Below the pieces are notes generated by a model. That model made no database searches. It saw only the letters and a program-made list of their open reading frames with translations, and was not told the DNA's origin. The translations under genes and the position numbers were made by a program. From the NCBI GenBank assembly GCA_026005135.1, contig BPKM01000001.1:868001-932000 (forward strand): DNA of 64,000 bases, in the 5' to 3' direction. Of the stretch, positions 51,171-60,192 are shown one piece after another. Origin of the DNA: Leptospiraceae bacterium. GTDB lineage: Bacteria; Spirochaetota; Leptospiria; Leptospirales; Leptonemataceae. The first letter of the stretch is position 1, and each line of letters opens with the position of its first letter.

Positions 51171-52696
51171 ATTATAAAGAATATAATGATTTTCGACCTA
51201 TCGAATATTTATATCAATTCTATTTAAAAGAAAATAAAGAAAATGTTTATTTCTTGAACTTTTTAGTTGATTGTGTTTTAGATATATGGGATCACTGGAA
51301 AGGAGAAAAAAAGAAAATTATAGAATTAGGGGGAGGACCTTCTCTTTTTTCTATTATTCCAATCTCACTTGTAGCAAAAGAGATTCATTTTTCAGATTTT
51401 TTAAAAGTAAATTTAAATATTATAGAACAGTGGATAAACAAAAAAGAATATTTTAACTGGGATCCTATAATCGAAAAAACATTATTTTTAGAACAAAAGA
51501 AATTAAATAAAGATATAGAGACTCCTTATATTTCTCAAAGATTGATAGAACATCGTAAAGAAGTGATAAGAAGGAGGTGGACAAAAACATTCGAATTAGA
51601 TTTAAAATTTTTTTCACCAGATGTAGAACAATATGATTTAGTATCCAGTCATTTTGTCCCGGAATGTATAACTGATAATCAGAATGAATTTTTGTTTATT
51701 TTACAAAATATATTAAGCTTTTCCAAACCAGAAGGTTATTTACTTTTATCATTTTTTCTTGAAGCAAAATATTTAAAAATTGGAAGAGGAATTTATCCTG
51801 CATACAATTTAAATTATGAATATTTAAAAAAAATCTTAAAACATTTTAATTTAGATATTATTAAAATACAAAATTTACCATCAATATTTCATTATGGTTA
51901 TAAAGAATTGGTTTTTGTATTTGCTCAAAATAAAAATAAAAATAATACAATGTCTTTAAATAAAGAAAAACATTTTTATTTTTTAAATGTATTTCATTCT
52001 TTAAATATCAAATATAAAAAAAATATAATTATTTATAAAGGATTTCTGGATAAATATACATGGTCCTTTTTAAATCAATTTAAAATACTTAATGAATTTT
52101 CAAATAATATATTTAATAGTATAATAAGAGAATCATTAGAAATAAATATTGCTGATAATTATTTTTTTGTTTATAATAGTCAAATAGAATTAATTTTTTC
52201 GTTTTTGAAATTTTATAATTTAGATCCAATTTTAAATTATAATTTTGATTTAATGAAAAATAAAACATATTATTTAAATTTAATTATAAAAGATATTATA
52301 AATAATTATAAATTTATATTTTATAAAGAAGGGCAATTTTATATTTATATAAAAAATATAGAAAATATAAATAAATATAATAATATTTTAAAAGAATATA
52401 ATTTAGATAATAAATTTTATTTTTATAAAGATTATATGATAATTCCTATCTTTGAATTTAAAAGCTTAATTCATCTAAATGATTTAAAAAAATTTTTAAC
52501 TTTTCTTAGTAAAAAAGATTTTGTTTTAAATCATAATAATCCATTTTATTTAAAAAATTATATAAAGATTAATATTAAAAAAAACAATATATTTATTTTA
52601 TTTAAAAATTATATAATTGATTTTAATTACCAAAGATTGCAAGAAAATGATATTTATAAAGAAAACATACTCAATCTGAATCAGATTCATTTATAG
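51167..52696 (+). CDS. NNMT/PNMT/TEMT-type methyltransferase fused to an unknown C-terminal domain
   Basis: A 509-residue protein in two parts. Residues 1-265 match the NNMT/PNMT/TEMT small-molecule N-methyltransferase family: YNDFRPIEYLYQFY start, IIELGGGPSLFSIIP (SAM-binding motif I, a variant of DIGSGPTIYQ), IHFSDFLKVN, and FNWDPIIEKTLFLE. A later YDLVSSHFVPECITDN matches the motif before the substrate loop. Residues 270-509 are a second domain rich in Asn, Tyr, Lys and Phe, which I do not recognise. The substrate is unknown. Bacterial members of this family occur in specialised metabolism. Coupled to the M48 gene by a four-base overlap. Confidence 0.7.
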   Translation: MNYKEYNDFRPIEYLYQFYLKENKENVYFLNFLVDCVLDIWDHWKGEKKKIIELGGGPSLFSIIPISLVAKEIHFSDFLKVNLNIIEQWINKKEYFNWDPIIEKTLFLEQKKLNKDIETPYISQRLIEHRKEVIRRRWTKTFELDLKFFSPDVEQYDLVSSHFVPECITDNQNEFLFILQNILSFSKPEGYLLLSFFLEAKYLKIGRGIYPAYNLNYEYLKKILKHFNLDIIKIQNLPSIFHYGYKELVFVFAQNKNKNNTMSLNKEKHFYFLNVFHSLNIKYKKNIIIYKGFLDKYTWSFLNQFKILNEFSNNIFNSIIRESLEINIADNYFFVYNSQIELIFSFLKFYNLDPILNYNFDLMKNKTYYLNLIIKDIINNYKFIFYKEGQFYIYIKNIENINKYNNILKEYNLDNKFYFYKDYMIIPIFEFKSLIHLNDLKKFLTFLSKKDFVLNHNNPFYLKNYIKINIKKNNIFILFKNYIIDFNYQRLQENDIYKENILNLNQIHL

Positions 52697-52786
52697 CTAT
52701 AATCAAAATAAAATTTTTAACTACCATCTAGTTAAATGTTTGACAGTAATATAATATAAAAAAATCAAATTTTAAGTGTAATAAAA

Positions 52787-55285
52787 ATGAAATCTCAAAT
52801 TAAAATATCTTTTTTTATTATTTCTCTCGGTATAATAAGTACATTACTAATTTTTTTATTTTTATATATCATTATTTATCAATTATTTTTAAATTTTTAT
52901 TTAAATGAATATACAAGAATAATTAAATTATATACTATTCAATACACAAAACATTTAGATTATTTATTAAAAAACGAAAAGAATAATTTAGATCAAATTG
53001 ATAAATTAATTGAAACATATAATTTGCAACTTAAAGAACAAAATTTAGAATTAAGTTTTTATAGAAATTTAAATGATATTGAGAACTCAGGGATTTCAAA
53101 TTCAATTCAAAATGCTTTTAATAATAAAAAAACTTTATTATTAAAAAAAGATAACATATTATATTCTATAAATCCAGTTTACAATAATAATAAATTAGTT
53201 GGTGTTTTAATTATAGCCAAAAATTTAGAAAATGAATATTCTAATATAGAAAAAAGATTAATTCGAATATTTTATGCAACCTTAGTTTTACCTATAATAG
53301 GTGCTATTATATTATCATGGATATTAGTTCATTATATAAAAAAGGGTATCAGTAATTTAAAAAAATTTTCAAATAATATAAAAAGTGTTTCCGATATTAA
53401 TAAATTTAATATTCATTCTATTGATTTTAAATTTTATGAATTTAATGAAATTTATCAAGAATTAAAAGAAATTTTATCTAAAATACAAAAAATAGCCATT
53501 GATAAAGAAATACTAAAAACCGAAATGCAAATATTAGAAGAATTTATTATCACATCAGAAGCTATAAAAGATTGGGTAGATTATATTTCAAATATTCTAA
53601 TTCGCGTCAAAAATATGATTGAATTTTATTTTTTTTATGCAATTTTTAAAGAAAGAGAAGATTTGATTATAATTTATATTTTCCATAGATACAAAAATTT
53701 AAACGAAAAAAAGATATTAGAAAATAAAATATTAGAGGAATTAAAAAAAACTTCATTATACGAAAAAGGTATAAATTTTAATTTTGTTTATAAAAAGATT
53801 TCAAATGACTATTATATATTAAATGATATAAATGTTTTTGATACAATACATAAAGCTATTATGATTGATAAACCATTAATTGGTGGTATATTAGGAGTTG
53901 GTGTGGATATTTCTTTAAAAGAAGATGAAATTAAAAAATTAGCATTTGAAAGTTTATTAGCAACAATGATAAATTTTATTGGTTCTATAAAAGCAATTAA
54001 TATTTACACGAGAGAGTTAGAGTATTATGCGACCAGAGATCCTTTAACAAATTTATATAATCAAAGAGTTTTTTGGGATTTATTGAATTATGAAGTAGAA
54101 AGAGCACAAAGACATAATTATAATTTTGCTTTAATCGTAATTGATTTAGATAATTTTAAAGTTTTAAATGATAATTATGGTCATCAATTTGGGGATCTTT
54201 ACTTAAAAGAATTTGCAAAATTTTTAGAAAAACAATTTAGAAAAGAAGATATTTTAGCACGTTATGGTGGAGATGAATTTACTGTTATATTACCTTATAC
54301 AAATAAAATTTATATTGAAGAAATTATTCAAAGATTTATAGAAAAATTAAATAATTTTTATTTATCTACACCGGATTCAAATTTAATAAAAATGACTGCA
54401 TCAATAGGCGTTGCAATATTTCCAAATGATGCAATTACAGCGAAAGAATTGTTTTTAGCAGCAGATGAAGCAATGTATATAGCAAAAGAAGAAGGAAAAA
54501 ATTGTTATAGAATATTCGAAGAAAAAACATCAATTCAAATTCAAAGAAAAGAACAATTAACTTCTAAATTATTATTAGAAATAATAGAAACAAAAGATAT
54601 AATTCCCTATGTTCAGTCCATTGTAAATTTAAATGATAATGAAATATTTGCATATGAAGTTTTAATGAGAATTCATGATGACAAAAATAATATAATACCA
54701 GCCAATCGCTTTATTATGATTGCAGAAAAAATGGGTATTATGCAAAAATTAGATTTAATTTTATTTGAAAAGGTATTGAATTTTGTTTCTAAAACAAAAA
54801 ATATTCATTTTAAATATTTTATTAATTTATCACCAAAAACATTTTCTACAAAAAAAGATTTAGAAAAAATTCAATCATTAATCGAAAAGTATAATTTTTA
54901 TAACATTGTTTTCGAAATTACTGAAAGAGAAGCCATAAAAGATTTAAATATATTACGAGAATTCATTCATACTTTAAAAAAATATGGTATTGAATTTGCG
55001 ATAGATGATTTTGGTAGTGGTTTTTCCAGTTATCTTTATATTAAAGAAATTCCAGTAGATTATATAAAAATTGAAGGTAACTTTATTAGAACAATGTTAA
55101 CAAATGAAATTGATAAAATTTTTATTGAAAGTATTGTAAAAATGGCGAAAATTTTAAAAATAAAAACAATTGCAGAATTTGTTGAAAATAAATTAATTTA
55201 CGAAGCAATTAAAGAATCTCAAATCGATTATATACAGGGAAATTATATAAATAAACCATTTCCCATTTTTGATTTAAATATATAA
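52787..55285 (+). CDS. Membrane GGDEF-EAL cyclic-di-GMP enzyme
   Basis: An 832-residue membrane protein: TM1 (ISFFIISLGIISTLLIFLFLYIII), periplasmic region, TM2 (TLVLPIIGAIILSWILVHYI) followed by HAMP-like helix, a GAF-like segment (about 245-400), GGDEF domain (about 415-580) and EAL domain (about 590-832). The GGDEF site is intact with RKED five residues before it, a classic inhibitory I-site. The EAL motif is EVL in YEVLMR; the other catalytic residues (NLSPK, EITER, DDFGSG, IKIEG, AEFVE, QGNY) are present, so both synthesis and breakdown are possible. Likely controls motility or adhesion. Confidence 0.93.
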   Translation: MKSQIKISFFIISLGIISTLLIFLFLYIIIYQLFLNFYLNEYTRIIKLYTIQYTKHLDYLLKNEKNNLDQIDKLIETYNLQLKEQNLELSFYRNLNDIENSGISNSIQNAFNNKKTLLLKKDNILYSINPVYNNNKLVGVLIIAKNLENEYSNIEKRLIRIFYATLVLPIIGAIILSWILVHYIKKGISNLKKFSNNIKSVSDINKFNIHSIDFKFYEFNEIYQELKEILSKIQKIAIDKEILKTEMQILEEFIITSEAIKDWVDYISNILIRVKNMIEFYFFYAIFKEREDLIIIYIFHRYKNLNEKKILENKILEELKKTSLYEKGINFNFVYKKISNDYYILNDINVFDTIHKAIMIDKPLIGGILGVGVDISLKEDEIKKLAFESLLATMINFIGSIKAINIYTRELEYYATRDPLTNLYNQRVFWDLLNYEVERAQRHNYNFALIVIDLDNFKVLNDNYGHQFGDLYLKEFAKFLEKQFRKEDILARYGGDEFTVILPYTNKIYIEEIIQRFIEKLNNFYLSTPDSNLIKMTASIGVAIFPNDAITAKELFLAADEAMYIAKEEGKNCYRIFEEKTSIQIQRKEQLTSKLLLEIIETKDIIPYVQSIVNLNDNEIFAYEVLMRIHDDKNNIIPANRFIMIAEKMGIMQKLDLILFEKVLNFVSKTKNIHFKYFINLSPKTFSTKKDLEKIQSLIEKYNFYNIVFEITEREAIKDLNILREFIHTLKKYGIEFAIDDFGSGFSSYLYIKEIPVDYIKIEGNFIRTMLTNEIDKIFIESIVKMAKILKIKTIAEFVENKLIYEAIKESQIDYIQGNYINKPFPIFDLNI

Positions 55286-55335
55286 AATAAATATTTTTTT
55301 ATATTATAATTGACATTTTATAAAAAAATAATTAA

Positions 55336-56403
55336 ATGAAATATATGTCTTTTAAGCAATTTTTTGAAATTATAGAAACTTTAGAACCAAAAACCAAAGA
55401 AGCTTTTTTGCATCTTGCGGATGAAGTTTCAAAACTTAATAATATTGAAAAGCTTTCTCGAAAAGTAGAAAATTTAGATGAAAATATAAATCAATTAAAT
55501 TTAACTGTTCAATCTTTAATTGAATTACAAAAAGGAATAATAAAATCTCTTAGTGAATTAACCGAAGCACAGAAAAAATCAGAAGAAAGAATTACAAAAT
55601 TAGAACAGGCAATACAAGAATTAACCGAAGCACAGAAAAAATCAGAAGAAAGAATTACAAAATTAGAACAGGCAATACAAGAATTAACCGAAACACAGAA
55701 AAAATCAGAAGAAAGATTTGCAAAATTAGAACAGGCAATACAAGAATTAACCGAAACACAAAAAAAATCAGAACAAAGATTTGCAAAATTAGAACAGGCA
55801 ATACAAGAATTAACCGAAGCACAAAAAAAATCAGAACAAAGATTTGCAAAAATTGAATTAACTATCCAAATGCTTATAGATGCTCAAAGAAAAACAGAAG
55901 AAGAATTAAGAGAATTTAAAAAAACAACAGAAGAAAATTTCAGAAAAGTATGGGAAAGTATTAATATTTTAAATAAAAATCAAAAAAGGTTCAATAAACA
56001 GTTAGGAGGAATTACTCATACAATTGGTTATATGTTAGAAAATTATGCTTATAAATATCTTCCAGTAATATTGAAAAATGAATTTGAAATTGAAATTAAA
56101 GGACAATTAAAAAGAGATTTTATTCAATTTGATAAATTACATTATGAAGAAATCAATATTTTAGGTGAAGGTACAAAAAATGGTAGAAAAATTATTATCA
56201 TTGGCGAAAGTAAATCTCAATTAAAGAAAAAAGATATAGAAAAATTTTTACAAAAATTAGAAAAAATAAAAACTTTTTATAAAGATTATGAACTTTTCCC
56301 TTTATTATTAACGCATATGGTAATAAACCCATTTGTTAGAGAATTTGCAAAAGAAAAGGGTATACATATATTTTATAGTTATCAATTTAATTTTTCATTA
56401 TAA
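55336..56403 (+). CDS. Coiled-coil repeat protein with C-terminal PD-(D/E)XK-like nuclease domain
   Basis: A 355-residue protein. Residues 1-75 are helical. Residues 76-175 are five nearly identical 21-residue units (TEAQKKSEERITKLEQAIQEL and variants) forming a long coiled coil. Residues 215-355 resemble the nuclease-like domain of DUF3782 proteins: FNKQLGGITHTIGYMLENYAYKYLP, then HYEEINILGEGTKNGRKIIIIGESKSQLKKKDIEKF, where E..-GESK fits a PD-(D/E)XK core with Glu in place of Asp. Family function is unknown. The 3' end overlaps the convergent osmC gene by 6 bases. Confidence 0.65.
   Translation: MKYMSFKQFFEIIETLEPKTKEAFLHLADEVSKLNNIEKLSRKVENLDENINQLNLTVQSLIELQKGIIKSLSELTEAQKKSEERITKLEQAIQELTEAQKKSEERITKLEQAIQELTETQKKSEERFAKLEQAIQELTETQKKSEQRFAKLEQAIQELTEAQKKSEQRFAKIELTIQMLIDAQRKTEEELREFKKTTEENFRKVWESINILNKNQKRFNKQLGGITHTIGYMLENYAYKYLPVILKNEFEIEIKGQLKRDFIQFDKLHYEEINILGEGTKNGRKIIIIGESKSQLKKKDIEKFLQKLEKIKTFYKDYELFPLLLTHMVINPFVREFAKEKGIHIFYSYQFNFSL
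55561..55860 (+). repeat. 63-bp in-frame tandem repeat (five units)
   Basis: ACCGAAGCAC or ACCGAAACAC recurs at 55561, 55624, 55687, 55750 and 55813, an exact 63-base period (21 codons). Units 1 and 2 are identical, and units 3-5 differ at a few positions, mostly GAA/CAA and ATTAC/TTTGC changes. The unit number probably varies between strains, altering coiled-coil length without breaking the frame. Confidence 0.9.
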
Positions 56404-56808
56404 AACAATAATCTCATAAGTAATTTCAGCAGTTTTTCTTAGCATAGCAGATACACCGCAATATTTTTCCTGAGATAACTTTACTGCTTTTTCTAATTTT
56501 TCTTTTTCTACACCTTTTGCAATATATTTTAAATGAATATTATTAAAAACCTTTGGATGTTCTTCTGTAAGGGTTGCTTCTGCTTCGATTGTAAAAGATT
56601 CTGGTAGAGAACGCATTTTTTTTAATATTGCTATTACATCCATTCCAGTACAACCACATAAACCACTTAATACTAATTCCTTAGGTGTTTGTCCTTTATT
56701 TAGCCCCCCATCTTCTTCTTTTGCATCCATTGTCACTTTAAGACCGCGAATTTCTGACTCCATTTCCATATTGCCTTTCCATATCATTTTTGCCTGCATA
56801 GTTTTCAT
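56398..56808 (-). CDS. osmC: OsmC/Ohr-family peroxiredoxin-like protein
   Basis: A 136-residue OsmC-superfamily protein, generally acting on organic hydroperoxides. The first active-site cysteine is in LSGLCGCTGMDVIAIL, and the second in SQEKYCGVSAMLRKTAEI. The spacing and the GCTGMD motif are those of OsmC-like (YhfA-type) members rather than Ohr. The start ATG overlaps the preceding dsbD gene end by four bases, so it belongs to the dsbD-osmC minus-strand unit and may share reductant with it. Confidence 0.85.
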   Translation of the reverse strand: MKTMQAKMIWKGNMEMESEIRGLKVTMDAKEEDGGLNKGQTPKELVLSGLCGCTGMDVIAILKKMRSLPESFTIEAEATLTEEHPKVFNNIHLKYIAKGVEKEKLEKAVKLSQEKYCGVSAMLRKTAEITYEIIVL

Positions 56809-58148
56809 TTTGATTCTCCTGGGTTTTCATAATATTTATTTATTGCTTTTTCGAAATTTTTAAAATCTTTATAATAATTGGTTTTATATAATATTTTTAA
56901 ATCCGGACTTAAAATTACAAAAAATGGTAATCCAATTTGTAATTCCTGAAAATCTTTTTGTTCTGCAAAATAATCAAATGCTGGATCAGTATCATATATT
57001 TTTAATATAATAGTTTGTCTTAAAATAGATTGTAAATATAAATCGTTTTTCATTAAATGAGAAAATTCTACACAATTTGTACACCACTCAGCATAAAAAT
57101 CTATAAAAATAGGTTTATTTTGTTTTTTTGCTTCTTCTATTGCTTCCTGTACACTACGATAAATTTTTAAATTATCAATAAATTCATATTGATTATAATT
57201 ATATTCTAATATTTCTTTTTTATCTATTAAACTAATTTGTTTTTTTCCATAAATAGGAATAATTATTATAGAAATAAATAAAATTAAAAGTAAAGAAAAA
57301 TATACATAAATTTTATTGAATTTTATTATATCTATGTTTTTTATTATTTTTTTTCCTATATTATATCCAAGAATTAAAAATATCGTAAATAATAATAAAA
57401 TAAAATAAATGATTTCTTCGTTAATTCCAAAAACCCTAAATGCTTTATAGATTTGATATAAAGCGATAATAAAAATTATCAATGCAAAAGAATATTTTAT
57501 AATATTTGTCCAGTTACCAGAACGCGGTAATTTCGCACCAATAATCCCAGACAAGAAAAAAGGTAATCCAATTCCTGCTCCATAAGATATTGTTAAAAGA
57601 ATTCCATACAAGATTGTTGTAGTATTTTTTTGTAATTCAGAAGAAATTTTTGCTACAAATAATAAAATACTTACAAGGGCAGGGGATACACAGGCAGATG
57701 CAGCAAGACCTGCAATAAATCCCATTAAAAAAATAAAAAATTTACCTTTCTTTTGTTTTGTTTTTTCCTCTAATTTTCTAAAAAATTTTGGTTCTAAATT
57801 TACAAAATCTAACATTGCAAAACTTAAATATAAAAATAGAATACCTAAGAACAAAATAAACCAACCATTTTGCATAATCTTAGATAATATAATCCCAGTA
57901 GAAGAAGCAATAATACCTAAAATCATATATAAAAATAATGTTCCTAACCAATATAAAAATGGTGCAATCCATATATAGTTATATTCTGAGCTTTTCTTTT
58001 GTAAAAAACCAATTGTTATAGGAATTAAGGGATAATAGCATGGAAATAAAGAACTTAAAATTCCAGCTATAAAAAATATTCCTATATTAAATAATGGATT
58101 AGCAGTTTCTATTGAAATCGAATTAATAAATTGTTCTATTATATCCAT
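56805..58148 (-). CDS. dsbD: Thiol:disulfide interchange protein DsbD (beta and gamma domains)
   Basis: DsbD carries electrons across the inner membrane to the periplasm. This 447-residue protein lacks the usual N-terminal alpha domain. Eight membrane helices include the redox cysteines in SSLFPCYYPLIPITIGFL and AASACVSPALVSILLFV. After helix eight comes a periplasmic thioredoxin domain with FIDFYAEWCTNCVEFSHLM (CTNC active site). The missing alpha domain is encoded as a separate lipoprotein just upstream (2-base gap). The combination probably reduces cytochrome c or copper-protein thiols, which would suit the NosZ system elsewhere in the window. Confidence 0.9.
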   Translation of the reverse strand: MDIIEQFINSISIETANPLFNIGIFFIAGILSSLFPCYYPLIPITIGFLQKKSSEYNYIWIAPFLYWLGTLFLYMILGIIASSTGIILSKIMQNGWFILFLGILFLYLSFAMLDFVNLEPKFFRKLEEKTKQKKGKFFIFLMGFIAGLAASACVSPALVSILLFVAKISSELQKNTTTILYGILLTISYGAGIGLPFFLSGIIGAKLPRSGNWTNIIKYSFALIIFIIALYQIYKAFRVFGINEEIIYFILLLFTIFLILGYNIGKKIIKNIDIIKFNKIYVYFSLLLILFISIIIIPIYGKKQISLIDKKEILEYNYNQYEFIDNLKIYRSVQEAIEEAKKQNKPIFIDFYAEWCTNCVEFSHLMKNDLYLQSILRQTIILKIYDTDPAFDYFAEQKDFQELQIGLPFFVILSPDLKILYKTNYYKDFKNFEKAINKYYENPGESK

Positions 58149-58150
58149 TT

Positions 58151-58609
58151 TTAAAAATTTATATTATATATTTTGGGTCTATAACATATACCAGAAGTTT
58201 CATTACAAATTTGAATTTTAATTTTTAGATTTCCTTTTTTTAAGGTTTCTGATAATAAAGAATCAGGCAATTGAAATTCAAATATTCCATCTCCTCGTAA
58301 AACAGTAGCCTTAACCTCATCATCATATTCACCTTTTGGTTTTGTAATTAATGTAGGTTCTTGAGATAAAATATTTTTTTCTATAAAGTCAGACCAATCA
58401 AATGTTATAGGTATTAACATTCCATCTTTTCCTTTATCTAAATAAGCATGATGATTCTTAGGGAGCTGTATAATAACTTTTAGAATATCATTTTCAACCT
58501 GTGCTTTTATTTTAGGTTCTGGTATAATATCCGTTTCCTTTTGTTTACAATAAAAAAGAAATACAAAAAATATTATTAAGATAAGTATCAAATATAAGTT
58601 TTTATTCAT
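58151..58609 (-). CDS. DsbD alpha-domain-like lipoprotein
   Basis: A 152-residue predicted lipoprotein (lipobox cysteine C21 after FFVFLFYC). The rest resembles the DsbD N-terminal immunoglobulin-like domain: KNHHAYLDKGKDGMLIPITFDW, FEFQLPDSLLSETLKKGNLKIKIQICNETSGICYRPKI, where C-x6-C (CNETSGIC, then YRP) matches the redox pair of DsbD alpha. It precedes the beta/gamma dsbD gene by 2 bases in the same unit, so the two products together would reconstitute full DsbD, with the alpha part as a membrane-tethered partner. Confidence 0.75.
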   Translation of the reverse strand: MNKNLYLILILIIFFVFLFYCKQKETDIIPEPKIKAQVENDILKVIIQLPKNHHAYLDKGKDGMLIPITFDWSDFIEKNILSQEPTLITKPKGEYDDEVKATVLRGDGIFEFQLPDSLLSETLKKGNLKIKIQICNETSGICYRPKIYNINF

Positions 58610-58702
58610 ATCTCACCTCTTAGGTATTAAAATTATTTTTATCAATGTAAAGTTTTTTGTTAATGTCTTTATATCAATTAATTAATTTTTCTAAAATATT
58701 AA

Positions 58703-58761
58703 AAACAAAGTTACATGGATTTTTTATTTTATTGGTTAATTCATTTTTTATAACTTTGTTT
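58703..58761. repeat. 11-bp inverted repeat in the dsbD/coiled-coil gap
   Basis: AAACAAAGTTA (58703-58713) and TAACTTTGTTT (58751-58761), perfect complements 37 bases apart. The right arm coincides with the left end of MITE remnant E, and the left arm itself resembles a MITE right end (AACAAAGCC), so this may be the junction of two decayed elements rather than a regulatory hairpin. No other feature is visible in 58610-58751. Confidence 0.45.
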
Positions 58762-58930
58762 CAAATTCAAATGTTAATTAAAGGGTTTTAAAATATTTAT
58801 TAATTTCTACAAAATTACTTAACTCTATGTTTAGAATATTTATATCTTATGAGTAAAAAAAATGATTTTAAAAATTCTAAATTTCTTATAAAATATAAAC
58901 TATTATAATAACAAATTATATAACAAAGCC
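58752..58930 (+). mobile_element. MITE copy E, decayed (179 bp)
   Basis: Right end TTATATAACAAAGCC matches the MITE end TTATGCAACAAAGCC at 13 of 15 bases; left end AACTTTGTTTCAAAT is a weaker match. Length 179 bp is within the range of the intact copies (172-178), and an internal AAAATATTTAT block is shared. No target duplication. It occupies most of the 387-bp gap (58610-58996) between the dsbD-alpha gene and the coiled-coil gene; the remainder is AT-rich without visible sites. Confidence 0.45.
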
Positions 58931-58996
58931 AATAATAAGAGAAAAAAGAAAAAGTTCTTGCTATCTATATAATTTATGCCGATATTAGAATAAAAT

Positions 58997-60187
58997 ATGC
59001 CTAAAAAAGAAAAAAATATTTTACTTGAAGAAGATAAAGAAGTTGATATTAATCTTACGAATGAATTTTCTGAATATATTTATAATTTATCTACAAAAGA
59101 AATACTATGGCCTAAGACTTATATAAATTCTTATCCTAAAAAATTTATTATAAAAATAGATAATGAAATTTATATTCCATTTCTTACTACCCCTTATGAT
59201 AGATTATTATTTTTAGAAAAAAAAATATCAAATTGGATACAAAACCAATTTGGAAAATATGAACATCCCTATGTTACTTATTATTATTTGCAAAAATTTT
59301 CAGAAGAAATTTTTGAACAACAGATTGACCAATCATTAAATAAAGCAACAAGTAAAGTAATTAATCAAATAAAAACGAAAGCCAAAAAATCTAAAACTGG
59401 CAAAAAAGAAAAAAATACAAATCACGAAGAAAATCAAAAAGAATATAAAAAAATTATAACATTAATAAATAAATTAAAAAGAAAATTAAAAGTACCTAAG
59501 AAATGGAAATTTTTAACCTCTGAAAAAATATATTATGAATTATTAGAATATTTTGAAGAATTAACCATAGAATATTATAATTTAGAAAAGCAAAAAGTAA
59601 ATTTAGAAATTGAATTAGAACATTATAAAAACCCACAATATATACATCCCACTTATAAAAAAGAAATAGAAACATATAAACAACAAATTCAACAATTACA
59701 AAAAGATCTATTACAGGAACGTTCTAAAAACGAAATCCTAGAAAAAGAAGTTCAAAGATTAACAGAATTAATTATAGAAAATCCAGCAATAAATATACAA
59801 CAGGAAGAATTAGAATCTCTTAAAAAAGAATATCAGTTGCTTTCAGAAAAATATGATTTATTAGTAACTAAGAATATAGAATTAAGAAATTTATTAGAAC
59901 AACAAAATCATGTTAAAACATTACATGATGCTTTAAATAAAGTAAGAGATCGAATCAATAAGATTCTAAGAACAGGTGGTTTAAACGAAGAAGTTTTAAT
60001 TATTAAAATTAAACAAGAAATAGAAGAATTACAAAGAGCAAGAACTTATTTAGGAAAAGCATTATATGATTTAGGTCTATTATATTTACGTCTTGGTAGA
60101 AAAGAAGAAGCATTAAGAGAATTACGTGCAGCAAGAGAATTAGGCGTTGAAGATCCAGAAGTGAATAGAATCATTAATCAAGATTAA
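58997..60187 (+). CDS. Coiled-coil protein with C-terminal TPR-like motif
   Basis: A 396-residue protein not recognised. An N-terminal globular part (20-115) with WPKTYINSYPKKFIIKIDNEIYIPFLTTP is followed by a lysine-rich linker (about 125-150), then a long coiled coil (about 180-320, YKQQIQQLQKDLLQERSKNEILEKEVQRL...). The last 50 residues, ARTYLGKALYDLGLLYLRLGRKEEALRELRAARELG, form a good tetratricopeptide motif. No signal peptide. It is followed after 5 bases by dtd, probably in one transcript. A scaffold or organiser role is possible but unsupported. Confidence 0.6.
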   Translation: MPKKEKNILLEEDKEVDINLTNEFSEYIYNLSTKEILWPKTYINSYPKKFIIKIDNEIYIPFLTTPYDRLLFLEKKISNWIQNQFGKYEHPYVTYYYLQKFSEEIFEQQIDQSLNKATSKVINQIKTKAKKSKTGKKEKNTNHEENQKEYKKIITLINKLKRKLKVPKKWKFLTSEKIYYELLEYFEELTIEYYNLEKQKVNLEIELEHYKNPQYIHPTYKKEIETYKQQIQQLQKDLLQERSKNEILEKEVQRLTELIIENPAINIQQEELESLKKEYQLLSEKYDLLVTKNIELRNLLEQQNHVKTLHDALNKVRDRINKILRTGGLNEEVLIIKIKQEIEELQRARTYLGKALYDLGLLYLRLGRKEEALRELRAARELGVEDPEVNRIINQD

Positions 60188-60192
60188 AAAAA

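Noticed and set aside
55561..55860. CRISPR-like array
   Set aside because: The repeat is contiguous and in frame (21 codons), without spacers. No Cas genes exist in the window.
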